From: Steroidobacteraceae bacterium
GTDB lineage: Bacteria; Pseudomonadota; Gammaproteobacteria; Steroidobacterales; Steroidobacteraceae
Reading direction: 5' to 3'
Assembly: GCA_013044085.1 (NCBI GenBank)
Contig: JABEVI010000146.1
Coordinates: forward strand, 1-12,696
DNA: 12,696 bases
Under the pieces are notes generated by a model, which ran no database searches, had not been told where the DNA came from, and saw only the letters and a program-made list of their open reading frames with translations. Positions 1 to 7,160 of the stretch are shown here, piece after piece (the first letter of the stretch is position 1; the number at the start of each line of letters is the position of its first letter). A program made the translations under genes and the position numbers.

Positions 1-165
1 CTCGCGGGCGCCCGCGAGCATCTCACCGACGAGGGTGTGCTGGTCGTCGAGGTGGGCAATTCCGAGGGGGCGCTGCTGCGGGCCTACCCGCGCCGACGGT
101 TCATCTGGCCGCAGTTCACGATCGGCGGCGGCGGCGTATTCTTGTTGCGGGCCCGGGATCTTTGA
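1..165 (+). CDS. prmB: PrmB, ribosomal protein uL3 glutamine methyltransferase (C-terminal end only)
   Basis: Open from the first base (frame 1) to a TGA at 163-165, giving the last 54 residues of a protein whose start lies outside the window. The residues include AREHLTDEGVLVVEVGNS and end in a GGGGVFLL segment. This closely resembles the C-terminus of PrmB, the SAM-dependent N5-glutamine methyltransferase that modifies ribosomal protein L3, as I recall the E. coli sequence (REHLNDDGVL, VEVGNS, GGDGVF). The catalytic NPPY motif would lie upstream and cannot be checked. It precedes aroC by 13 nt, the same order as prmB-aroC in enterobacteria. The related release-factor methyltransferase PrmC shares the fold, but the tail and the neighbour favour PrmB. 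Confidence 0.88.
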   Translation, partial: LAGAREHLTDEGVLVVEVGNSEGALLRAYPRRRFIWPQFTIGGGGVFLLRARDL

Positions 166-178
166 GAGTTGCAGGGAA

Positions 179-1276
179 GTGGCAGGCAATACATTCGGCA
201 GAATCTTCACCGTGACCAGCTTCGGCGAGAGTCACGGACCCGCGCTCGGCTGCGTCGTCGACGGCTGCCCGCCCGGGCTCGAACTCGGCGAGGCCGACCT
301 GCAGGCCGACGTCGATCGCCGGCGTTCCGGCACCTCGCAGTTCACCAGCCAGCGGCGCGAAGCGGACCGCGTGAGGATCCTCTCCGGCGTGTTCGAAGGC
401 CGCACGACCGGCACGCCGATCGGCCTGCTGGTCGAGAACGAGGATCAACGCAGCCGCGACTACGAGAAGATCAAGGACCGTTTTCGACCGGGCCACGCCG
501 ACTATACCTATCAGCAAAAGTACGGGTTTCGCGATTACCGTGGCGGCGGCCGCTCCTCGGCCCGGGAAACGGTGATGCGGGTCGCGGCCGGCGCGATTGC
601 GCGCAAGTATCTGGCGGGGCGGGCGGGCGTGCGCATCTTCGGTTATCTGTCTCAGATGGGGCCGATCCGGCTCGAGGCGGTGGATCCCGCGAGTGCCTAC
701 GATAATCCCTTCTTTTGCCCGGAACCGGCGCGCATCGCGGAACTTGAAGATTACATCTGGCGACTGCGTGAGGAGGGCGATTCGATCGGCGCGTGTGTGA
801 CCGTCAAAGCCGATGGGGTGCCACCCGGCTGGGGTGAACCGGTGTTCGCGCGGCTGGACGCGGACATCGCGAGCGCGATGATGGGCATCAACGCGGTCAA
901 GGGGGTCGAGATCGGCGCCGGATTCGACGCCGTCCGGCAGCGCGGCTCGCAACACCGCGACGAATTGACCGCCCACGGCTTCAAGAGCAACCACGCCGGC
1001 GGCGTGCTCGGCGGCATCTCCTCGGGGCAACAAATCATCGTCAACGTCGCATTCAAGCCGACTTCGAGCATCACGATTCCCGGCGACACGATCGACATTG
1101 CGGGAAATCCGACTACGGTTGCGACGACCGGCCGGCATGACCCTTGCGTCGGCCTGCGTGCGACGCCGATCGCCGAGGCCATGCTTGCGCTCGTGCTGAT
1201 GGACCATTACCTGCGCCATCGGGCGCAGTGCGGCGACGTCGTTTCCCCGACTCCGGTCATCACGGCTTCCGCATGA
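179..1276 (+). CDS. aroC: Chorismate synthase
   Basis: Converts 5-enolpyruvylshikimate-3-phosphate to chorismate, the last step of the shikimate pathway, in the cytoplasm and with reduced FMN as cofactor. The 365-residue product is close to the usual bacterial length of about 360. Signature blocks are visible: FGESHG (15-20), RPGHADYTY (103-111), RGGGRSSARET (121-131) and GRHDPCVG (318-325). H19 and H106 match the two conserved catalytic histidines of the family. The start is GTG at 179, because the family begins with M-A-G-N-T and translation from here gives V-A-G-N-T. An in-frame ATG at 35 would add 48 residues lying inside prmB that look like no known chorismate synthase. AGGGA at 173-177 is unusually close to the GTG, and GAGAG at 164-168 is better spaced. 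The TGA overlaps the next ATG as ATGA (1273-1276), so translation is probably coupled. No reductase domain is present, so it is the monofunctional type. Confidence 0.97.
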   Translation: MAGNTFGRIFTVTSFGESHGPALGCVVDGCPPGLELGEADLQADVDRRRSGTSQFTSQRREADRVRILSGVFEGRTTGTPIGLLVENEDQRSRDYEKIKDRFRPGHADYTYQQKYGFRDYRGGGRSSARETVMRVAAGAIARKYLAGRAGVRIFGYLSQMGPIRLEAVDPASAYDNPFFCPEPARIAELEDYIWRLREEGDSIGACVTVKADGVPPGWGEPVFARLDADIASAMMGINAVKGVEIGAGFDAVRQRGSQHRDELTAHGFKSNHAGGVLGGISSGQQIIVNVAFKPTSSITIPGDTIDIAGNPTTVATTGRHDPCVGLRATPIAEAMLALVLMDHYLRHRAQCGDVVSPTPVITASA

Positions 1277-2301
1277 GCGCCGCATCCCGCCGTCCGCGCA
1301 TCGCCGTCGTCGGCGCCGGCAGCCTGATCGGCGAGGCACTGATCGCCGAACTGAAACTGCGCAGCGTTGCCCGCGCGAGCCTGCATGCGCTCGACGATGC
1401 GCGCGACCTGGGCCGCGTGCTCGCCGATGAGGAGGGGGCGCTGCCCATCGGCGACGTGGCGCGTTTCGACTTCTCGCAGGCCGATCTCGTCTTCTTCTGC
1501 GCGCGTTCCTCGACCGCGGCGCAGTACGCGCCCGCGGCCGCCGCGCACGCACTGGTCGTCGACTCGACCAGCGCCCACCGCGAGCGTACCGATGTGCCCT
1601 TGGTCATCGCCGACGTCAATCCCGGGGCGCTCGATGGCATCGGTGCGCGTGGTCTGGTGGCGCTGCCCGGCAGCGCGAGCGTTGCGCTCGCGACCGCGGT
1701 CGCGCCGCTTGCGGCGCTCGCCGGCCTGGAGCGCCTCGATGTGGCCACCTATCATTCGGTTTCGGGCAACGGCCGGGCGGCGGTCGACGGACTCGCCGCC
1801 GAGGCCGCTGCGCTGCTCAGCGGGCGCGCGGTGCGCCCGCGGGCGTTCGGCACGCAGATCGCTTTCAACCTGTTGCCGCTGATCGGCGCGCTTGGCGAGG
1901 ATGGGGTGTCGAGCGAGGAACGGCGCTTGTCGAGCGAGACACGGCGCGTGCTCGATCGGCCGGATCTGCAGGTCAATGCGACCGCGGTCCGTGTCCCGGT
2001 GTTCTTCGGCCATGGCCTGGCAGTGCACGCCCTGTTGGGGCGTCGATGTACCTTGGCCGATGCGACCGAGGTGTTGCGACGCAGTAACGGGGTCCGCTTG
2101 ATCGAGGGGGAGGCTGGTGCGAGGGAGGCGACGCCGGTGAGTTCGGCCCTTGCGCCCGACCAGGTCTATGTCGGCCGCCTGCGCGTCGATCAAAGCCGTG
2201 ATCGATCGCTTGATTTCTGGGTGGTTGCCGACAATGTTCGGAAATGTGCGGCACATAACGCAGTTTCGGTCGCCCAGATTTTGGTAAACAGGTGTCAGTG
2301 A
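1273..2301 (+). CDS. usg: Usg-type aspartate-semialdehyde dehydrogenase homologue lacking the catalytic Cys
   Basis: A 342-residue member of the aspartate-semialdehyde dehydrogenase (ASADH) superfamily. The NAD(P)-binding start reads IAVVGAGSLIGEAL (10-23). The family block HSVSGNGRAAVDGL (161-174) and FNLLPLIG (198-205) are also present. R240-VPVFFG-H247 keeps the Arg-x6-His spacing of the active-site Arg and general-base His (R267/H274 in E. coli Asd). Where true ASADH has NPNC with its nucleophilic Cys, this protein reads LPGS (131-134), so Ser replaces Cys and normal dehydrogenase chemistry is not expected. This matches Usg, the homologue beside fimV/truA in pseudomonads and enterobacteria, whose function is unknown to me. 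The start is ATG at 1273, overlapping the aroC stop; earlier in-frame starts lie inside aroC. There is no asd or leu gene beside it here. The family is certain; the role is open. Confidence 0.88.
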   Translation: MSAASRRPRIAVVGAGSLIGEALIAELKLRSVARASLHALDDARDLGRVLADEEGALPIGDVARFDFSQADLVFFCARSSTAAQYAPAAAAHALVVDSTSAHRERTDVPLVIADVNPGALDGIGARGLVALPGSASVALATAVAPLAALAGLERLDVATYHSVSGNGRAAVDGLAAEAAALLSGRAVRPRAFGTQIAFNLLPLIGALGEDGVSSEERRLSSETRRVLDRPDLQVNATAVRVPVFFGHGLAVHALLGRRCTLADATEVLRRSNGVRLIEGEAGAREATPVSSALAPDQVYVGRLRVDQSRDRSLDFWVVADNVRKCAAHNAVSVAQILVNRCQ

Positions 2302-2309
2302 GCTATAGT
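2281..2309 (+). promoter_or_regulatory. Candidate sigma70-type promoter for fimV (upstream)
   Basis: TTGGTA (2281-2286, 4 of 6 to TTGACA) and TATAGT (2304-2309, 5 of 6 to TATAAT) are separated by 17 bp. The -35 lies in the last codons of the usg homologue and the -10 just past its stop. A transcript would begin near 2316 and carry the inverted repeat in its leader. The position before the only long gap in the first half of the window supports it. It is a consensus match by eye only. Confidence 0.4.
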
Positions 2310-2340
2310 TCGGCCAATATGTAAAAACCGGGCGAGATTC

Positions 2341-2371
2341 AGTTCACAAGTTCGCATAACTCGATGAACTT
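2341..2371. repeat. AGTTC half-sites and inverted repeat in the fimV leader
   Basis: AAGTTC (2348-2353) and GAACTT (2366-2371) form a perfect 6-bp inverted repeat with a 12-bp spacer. A further AGTTCA at 2341-2346 pairs equally with TGAACT at 2365-2370. The two forward copies sit in adjacent 8-mers, CAGTTCAC (2340-2347) and AAGTTCGC (2348-2355). This could be an operator or an RNA hairpin with alternative pairings. The region is AT-rich compared with its surroundings, so some chance matching is possible. No regulator is identified. Confidence 0.35.
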
Positions 2372-2379
2372 TCAATAAT
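2351..2379 (+). promoter_or_regulatory. Candidate sigma70-type promoter for fimV (downstream)
   Basis: TTCGCA (2351-2356, 4 of 6) and AATAAT (2374-2379, 5 of 6) with 17 bp between them. It would start RNA near 2386, about 20 nt before the fimV ATG and just ahead of the ribosome site TTGGAG (2395-2400). Its -35 overlaps the inverted repeat, so a protein binding there could block it. It competes with the candidate at 2281-2309; either, both or neither may be real. Confidence 0.33.
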
Positions 2380-2405
2380 TAAGTGCCGGGATTCTTGGAG
2401 TAGAA

Positions 2406-5400
2406 ATGTTCACGAAGATGTCTCGTCTGATCCTGGTGGCTTGCGTCATCTGCCCATCCTTGTCATGGGCTTTGGGGCTGGGCGAAATTCATCTCCATTC
2501 AGCGCTCGGTGAGCCGCTGAAAGCGGATATCGACCTGATCGCCGCGACCCCGAACGATTTGAGCGGGTTGCATGCCGCGCTTGCGCCGATCGGTGAGTTC
2601 ACCCGCTATGGCATCGATCATCCGCCGTTCCTCGCGACGTTTCAGTTCCACGTCGCCAAGGGCAAGGACGGTCAGGCGGTGTTGCGGGTGACATCAACGA
2701 GTTCGATTCCCGAACCGTTCGTGACCTTCCTCGTCGAAGTGGACTGGGCGCGCGGGCATCTGATGCGCGAATACACCGTGCTGCTCGATCCGCCGATCTA
2801 CGCGAGTGGCAAGGCCGCCGAGCCGCCGGCACCGGTGGCCGTGGCGGTGCCGAACGCCGCACCGTTGCAATCGGCGCCGACACCGTCTAGCGCACCGGCG
2901 CCGGCCGCCACGCCGGTCGTCACGCCGGCGGCTGCCACGCCGACGCCGGCTGTATCGGAGCGGCCACACACCTACCGGGTGTCGGCCGGCGACACGCTAT
3001 CGAGGATCGCGCGCCATTTGGGCGCCGCGGGACCGGGGGCGATCGATCAGACCATGATCGCGCTGTTTCGCGCCAATCCGGGAGCATTCGACGGCAATGT
3101 CAATCTCCTGCATCGGGGTGCGATCCTGCGCGTGCCCGGCGCTGCGCAGATTGCGGCGCTGAACGAGCGAGACGCGATCGCGGCAATCGACCGGCAGATG
3201 AGTGCGTGGCAACCGGGCGCCAGGGGTTCGCGCGGACAGTTGCGACTGGTCGCGCCAGGAGCGGCGACCGGGGCGGCGGGTGCGGGCGGGACTGCCGCAG
3301 GAGCCGCGGCGAATACGTCCTTGCGTGATCGGGTTCAGCAACTCGAGACGCAACTCGCGACCGAGCGACGCCTCGTCGATATCCGCAACCAAGAGTTGGC
3401 TGCCCTGCAGGCGAAGCTCGGTGTGAAGCCCGCACCCGCGTCCTCGGCGGCACCGGCAGCCGTGCCGCCGACACCGACCGCATCGGCCGCGTCGGTCGCC
3501 TCGGCAGCCCCGGCGGTCGCCGCCGCAGTGCCGGCGCCGACGAAGAAGACGGCCACCGTCGTCCCGCCGCCGGCCAAGGCGCACCGCTCTTGGGTCGAAT
3601 GGGCGACCTCGAATTGGTGGTTGCCGGGCGGTGTGGTGGTTGCGCTGCTCGGTGCGCTGGGTTTCGCGGCCTTCAAGCGGCGCCAACGGGAGCAACTCGA
3701 CGAGTTCGCCGCGGTGGCAAGTCCGGGTCTCGACACGGACGTGCGCGAAGGCGGACCGCGGGTTTTCGGCAGCCGCAAGGCCCCCGCCGAAGAGTCGTTC
3801 GTGGTCGAGGAGTCCGGCGAGCACAAGGCTCCGGAGTTCGCGCCGACCGGTGACACCGCCGAGATCCCCGCATCCGACGATACGATGTCGAGCGAGAGTG
3901 CGGTCAACCTCGATCAGGGTGATCCGCTCGCCGAGGCCGATTTCCACATGGCCTATGGTCTTTACGACCAGGCGGCCGACCTGGTGCGCATCGCGCTCGA
4001 CAGAGAGCCGGAGCGACGGGATCTGCGGCTTAAATTGCTGGAAATCTACTTCGTCTGGGGCAACAAGGATCTGTTCCTGCAGACCGCCAAGAGTCTGTAC
4101 ACGACGCGCGATCGCGCAGCGGCGGGCGAGTGGGACAAGATCGTCATCATGGGCAAGCAGATCTGCCCTGCGGATCCGCTGTTCGCGAATGCCGAGGGCG
4201 GTGGCCGCGGCGCCGGCGCGTTGGTGGACCTGAATCTCGAAGGCGGCGAGAACCACGTCGACGTCGATCTGTTCGGTGAGCCGGCCGGGGAACTCAGTCC
4301 TCATGAGCCGGCCCCCGCCAGGGACGCCGAGGATGCGGTGGCGACCGGCGAGTCGCCGCAGTTGCACGGCGATTCGGGCCTGGATTTCGTGCTCGACACG
4401 CCGGAGCGCGGCGTGGATGAGTCGCCGACACGGGAAATGCCGCCGCGCGACGAACCGACGGTCGAATCGGAAATGATGCCGTTCGTCGATTCCGGGGAGA
4501 ACCCGACCGCCGAATCCCCGGCGCTCACTGGCGGCTCGCTCGAGCAGCGGCTGTCGGCGAAGCTGGGACAAGGTGCGAACACCGAGCAGACCGCCGAGGT
4601 GTCGATAGACGATCTCGGACTCGATCTGGACTCGCTCGATGAGACGGGTACGCCGGCTCTCAGCGGCTCGCACCTGGAACCGGCCACGCCGCCCTCCGAT
4701 TCGGATGCACCGACGATGATCGCGGGCGTCGACGAGCGATCCCGGCGAATGATCGCCGAGGCCGAGAGCCGCGCGCGCGACCGTGACCTGACCGAACTCG
4801 AGCGCGAACTGGAGGCCTCGTTCATCTCCGAGCTGGAGTCGAGCCACAGCGCGACCAAGACGTCGGTGCTCGCTCCGGCCGAGGCGCCCACCTTGCAGCT
4901 GCCGCGCGGCGATGAAGACGCGGGTGCGACGGCGCGGGTCAAGGCCATCGAGATCGGCGAGCCGGTGGAGGGCGGGCATCATGACCCGGACTCGACCTCG
5001 ACGTTGCGTGCCGTCAACAGCGACAGTGTCGATCTGGATCTGGACCGCCTTGCCGGCGCACTCGGCGGTGGCGACACCGTCGATCAGCCACGCGCGCCGG
5101 AGGATCTGTTCTCGAGCGAAGTGTTCGAGGCGAGCCAACGAAGCCGTCGCGTCGATCTCGACGTGGGCGATATGCTCGGCGGCGCCGACGCGGCGCCGAC
5201 GAAATCGCTCGTGGAGCCGACCGAAGCGCTCCCGCAGGTAGCCGGCGACGTGTCGGCTGAATTCGAGCCTGTGACGATGAGCGAAGTCGGCACGAAGCTC
5301 GATCTGGCCCGCGCTTACATGGACATGGGCGACCCGGAGGGTGCACGCAGCATTCTCGACGAAGTGATGCAGGAGGGCTCGGCGAGCCAGAAACAGGAGG

Positions 5401-5432
5401 CCGAGCGCCTGCTGCACTCTCTGCCCGGCTGA
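2406..5432 (+). CDS. fimV: FimV/HubP-type inner-membrane polar organiser with LysM domain
   Basis: A 1008-residue envelope protein. In pseudomonads FimV supports type IV pilus assembly and twitching, and HubP relatives in vibrios anchor polar proteins. Order of parts: signal peptide (1-22, ending SWA before LGLGEIHLHS); conserved FimV N-terminal domain (about 23-135); Pro/Ala-rich linker (138-186); LysM peptidoglycan-binding domain (about 188-244, with YRVSAGDTLSRIA); probable coiled coil (about 303-338); second Ala/Pro linker (341-392); one membrane segment (about 404-423) followed by KRRQR; then an acidic cytoplasmic tail of about 580 residues. The tail holds a TPR-like stretch (about 508-568) and the FimV C-terminal TPR-like domain (957-1006, LDLARAYMDMGDPEGARSIL). 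Short acidic repeats such as VDLDLD recur in the tail. The ATG has a good ribosome site, TTGGAG at 2395-2400. The stop is 1 nt before truA. Length is slightly above the roughly 900 residues I recall for P. aeruginosa FimV. Confidence 0.93.
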   Translation: MFTKMSRLILVACVICPSLSWALGLGEIHLHSALGEPLKADIDLIAATPNDLSGLHAALAPIGEFTRYGIDHPPFLATFQFHVAKGKDGQAVLRVTSTSSIPEPFVTFLVEVDWARGHLMREYTVLLDPPIYASGKAAEPPAPVAVAVPNAAPLQSAPTPSSAPAPAATPVVTPAAATPTPAVSERPHTYRVSAGDTLSRIARHLGAAGPGAIDQTMIALFRANPGAFDGNVNLLHRGAILRVPGAAQIAALNERDAIAAIDRQMSAWQPGARGSRGQLRLVAPGAATGAAGAGGTAAGAAANTSLRDRVQQLETQLATERRLVDIRNQELAALQAKLGVKPAPASSAAPAAVPPTPTASAASVASAAPAVAAAVPAPTKKTATVVPPPAKAHRSWVEWATSNWWLPGGVVVALLGALGFAAFKRRQREQLDEFAAVASPGLDTDVREGGPRVFGSRKAPAEESFVVEESGEHKAPEFAPTGDTAEIPASDDTMSSESAVNLDQGDPLAEADFHMAYGLYDQAADLVRIALDREPERRDLRLKLLEIYFVWGNKDLFLQTAKSLYTTRDRAAAGEWDKIVIMGKQICPADPLFANAEGGGRGAGALVDLNLEGGENHVDVDLFGEPAGELSPHEPAPARDAEDAVATGESPQLHGDSGLDFVLDTPERGVDESPTREMPPRDEPTVESEMMPFVDSGENPTAESPALTGGSLEQRLSAKLGQGANTEQTAEVSIDDLGLDLDSLDETGTPALSGSHLEPATPPSDSDAPTMIAGVDERSRRMIAEAESRARDRDLTELERELEASFISELESSHSATKTSVLAPAEAPTLQLPRGDEDAGATARVKAIEIGEPVEGGHHDPDSTSTLRAVNSDSVDLDLDRLAGALGGGDTVDQPRAPEDLFSSEVFEASQRSRRVDLDVGDMLGGADAAPTKSLVEPTEALPQVAGDVSAEFEPVTMSEVGTKLDLARAYMDMGDPEGARSILDEVMQEGSASQKQEAERLLHSLPG

Positions 5433-5433
5433 C

Positions 5434-6246
5434 GTGGCCGCGGGCGGACGCCGCATAGCGGCCGTCGTCGAGTACGACGGCACCCTGTATGCCGGCTGGC
5501 AGAGTCAATCGCACGCCGGAGCGCTGCAGGACGCCGTGGAGGGGGCGTTGTCATTCGTGGCCGGGCATCCGGTCGGCACGGTCTGCGCCGGACGTACCGA
5601 CGCCGGGGTGCACGCGATCGGACAGGTCGTTCATTTCGACACCACGGCCGTGCGTACGGCGCGTGCCTGGGTGCTGGGTGCGAATACCCGCCTGCCGCGC
5701 TCGATCGCGCTACAGTGGGCGGGCGAGGCCGAGCCGCGATTTCACGCCCGGCACTCGGCGATTCGCCGCACCTACCGCTACTGTATCTTGAACCGCAGCG
5801 CCCGCTCGGCCCTGGCCGAGGCCCGCGCCGCCTGGATCCACAGGCCGCTCGACGCCGAGGCGATGCATCGGGGCGCGCAAGCGCTGCTCGGGGAACATGA
5901 TTTCTCCGCGTTCCGCTCGATCGAATGTCAGTCGCCGACGCCGGTACGACGGATCGAGTCGGCGGCGGTGAGCCGCGACGGTGATTTCGTCTGGATCGAA
6001 CTGAGCGCGAACGCGTATCTGCATCACATGGTGCGCAACATCGTCGGCACGCTTCTCGATGCCCAGCGGCAGGCGGATCCGGCCGCCGCCATGGCGCGGG
6101 TACTCGCCGGCCGCGACCGCCGGGCGGCCGGCGTGACGGCGCCGGCGGCCGGGCTTTATCTGTGGCGGGTCGACTATCCCCCCCATTTCGCGATCCCGGC
6201 ACCGGGCCGCGGCATCCTCTACGGCCGCGCCGCCGATTTGGTTTAA
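5434..6246 (+). CDS. truA: tRNA pseudouridine(38-40) synthase TruA
   Basis: Isomerises uridines 38-40 in the anticodon arm of many tRNAs to pseudouridine, with no cofactor. The protein has 270 residues, the same as E. coli TruA. It opens with VVEYDGTLYAGWQ (11-23). The active-site block CAGRTDAGVHA (51-61) carries the catalytic Asp at D56. RTYRY (112-116) matches the conserved Tyr region, and HHMVRNIVGTLL (near 195-206) is the second-domain signature. The start is GTG at 5434, one base after the fimV stop. I see no good Shine-Dalgarno sequence before it, so it probably depends on ribosomes finishing fimV. In related clusters truA is often followed by trpF (or dedA); here accD follows after 8 nt. 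Confidence 0.97.
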   Translation: MAAGGRRIAAVVEYDGTLYAGWQSQSHAGALQDAVEGALSFVAGHPVGTVCAGRTDAGVHAIGQVVHFDTTAVRTARAWVLGANTRLPRSIALQWAGEAEPRFHARHSAIRRTYRYCILNRSARSALAEARAAWIHRPLDAEAMHRGAQALLGEHDFSAFRSIECQSPTPVRRIESAAVSRDGDFVWIELSANAYLHHMVRNIVGTLLDAQRQADPAAAMARVLAGRDRRAAGVTAPAAGLYLWRVDYPPHFAIPAPGRGILYGRAADLV

Positions 6247-6254
6247 TATAGGCC

Positions 6255-7118
6255 ATGTCCTGGTTTGAACGCATCGTCCCGTCGCGCATCAAGACCGAGC
6301 GGCGCACCCGCTCCGTACCGGAAGGCCTGTGGACCAAATGTCCGGCCTGCGACTCCGTGCTCTATCGGGCCGAGATCGAGCGCAACTTGAACGTTTGTCC
6401 GAAGTGCGGACATCACATGCGCATCTATGCGCGCGAGCGGCTCGCGCGTTTCTTCGACATGGGTTCGACGGTCGAGCTCGCCGCGAAGGTCGAACCGGAG
6501 GATCCCCTCAAATTCAAGGATTCGAAGCGCTACAAGGACCGCCTCGTGAGCGCGAAGAAACAGACCGGCGAGCGCGATGCGCTGGTCGTGATGGCCGGCA
6601 AACTGACGGGCATGCCCATCGTCGCGTGCGCCTTCGAGTTCCGTTTTCTCGGCGGCTCGATGGGCGCCGTGGTCGGCGAGAAATTCACCCGCGGCGTCGA
6701 GCATTGCCTCGAACACCGCATGCCGTTGGTGTGTTTCGCGGCGAGCGGCGGCGCGCGCATGCAGGAGGCGCTGTATTCGCTGTTGCAAATGGCGAAAACC
6801 AGCGCCGCCTTGAAGCGCTTGTCGGAGGCGCGGCTGCCCTACATCTCGGTGATGACCGATCCGACCACCGGCGGCGTTTCGGCGAGTCTCGCGATGCTCG
6901 GTGACGTCAACATCGGCGAGCCGAAGGCGCTGATCGGATTCGCCGGTCCGCGGGTGATCCAGCAGACGGTGCGCGAGACGCTGCCCGAAGGCTTCCAGCG
7001 CAGTGAATTCCTCCTCGAACATGGCGCGCTCGACATGATCGTCGATCGGCGCGAGATGCGCGACCAGATTGCGGCCATTCTGCGCCTGTTCACCGGCAAG
7101 GAGCCCGCCCCGGCTTGA
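6255..7118 (+). CDS. accD: Acetyl-CoA carboxylase carboxyltransferase subunit beta
   Basis: With AccA, transfers the carboxyl group from carboxybiotin on AccB to acetyl-CoA, giving malonyl-CoA for fatty-acid synthesis. The 287 residues start with MSWFERI and contain a four-Cys zinc site C29-x2-C32-x15-C48-x2-C51, the spacing of E. coli AccD. Crotonase-fold blocks follow: FLGGSMGAVVGEK (131-143), SGGARMQE (164-171), TTGGVSAS (204-211), GFAGPRV (228-234) and a C-terminal FLLEHGALD (252-260). The ATG lies 8 nt after the truA stop and has only a weak AGG nearby (6250-6252). In E. coli the AccD zinc domain binds its own mRNA; whether that holds here cannot be read from the sequence. accA and the biotin genes are not in the window. 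Confidence 0.98.
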   Translation: MSWFERIVPSRIKTERRTRSVPEGLWTKCPACDSVLYRAEIERNLNVCPKCGHHMRIYARERLARFFDMGSTVELAAKVEPEDPLKFKDSKRYKDRLVSAKKQTGERDALVVMAGKLTGMPIVACAFEFRFLGGSMGAVVGEKFTRGVEHCLEHRMPLVCFAASGGARMQEALYSLLQMAKTSAALKRLSEARLPYISVMTDPTTGGVSASLAMLGDVNIGEPKALIGFAGPRVIQQTVRETLPEGFQRSEFLLEHGALDMIVDRREMRDQIAAILRLFTGKEPAPA

Positions 7119-7144
7119 GGGCGCGCGGCAACACCGCACAAACC

Positions 7145-7160
7145 GGAGGCCGCCGATTTG
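7145..7160 (+). promoter_or_regulatory. Ribosome binding site fixing the TTG start of folC
   Basis: GGAGG at 7145-7149 is followed by 8 nt and then TTG at 7158-7160. The strength and spacing of this site support the rare TTG as the true start of folC, since no in-frame ATG or GTG nearby fits the expected N-terminus. Confidence 0.75.

Noticed and set aside
35..178. N-terminal extension of aroC from ATG at 35
   Set aside because: The added 48 residues are the prmB end read in another frame, while GTG at 179 yields the conserved family N-terminus.
116..1552. A 478-codon minus-strand frame opposite aroC
   Set aside because: Arg-rich low-complexity translation opposite a clear chorismate synthase gene.
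2997..5483. An 828-codon minus-strand frame opposite fimV
   Set aside because: Same cause: it follows the codon structure of fimV and shows no family motif or ribosome site of note.
6244..6249. TAATAT before accD as a -10 element
   Set aside because: It would place the transcript start at the accD ATG, leaving no ribosome site; it is formed by the truA stop codon and the next bases.
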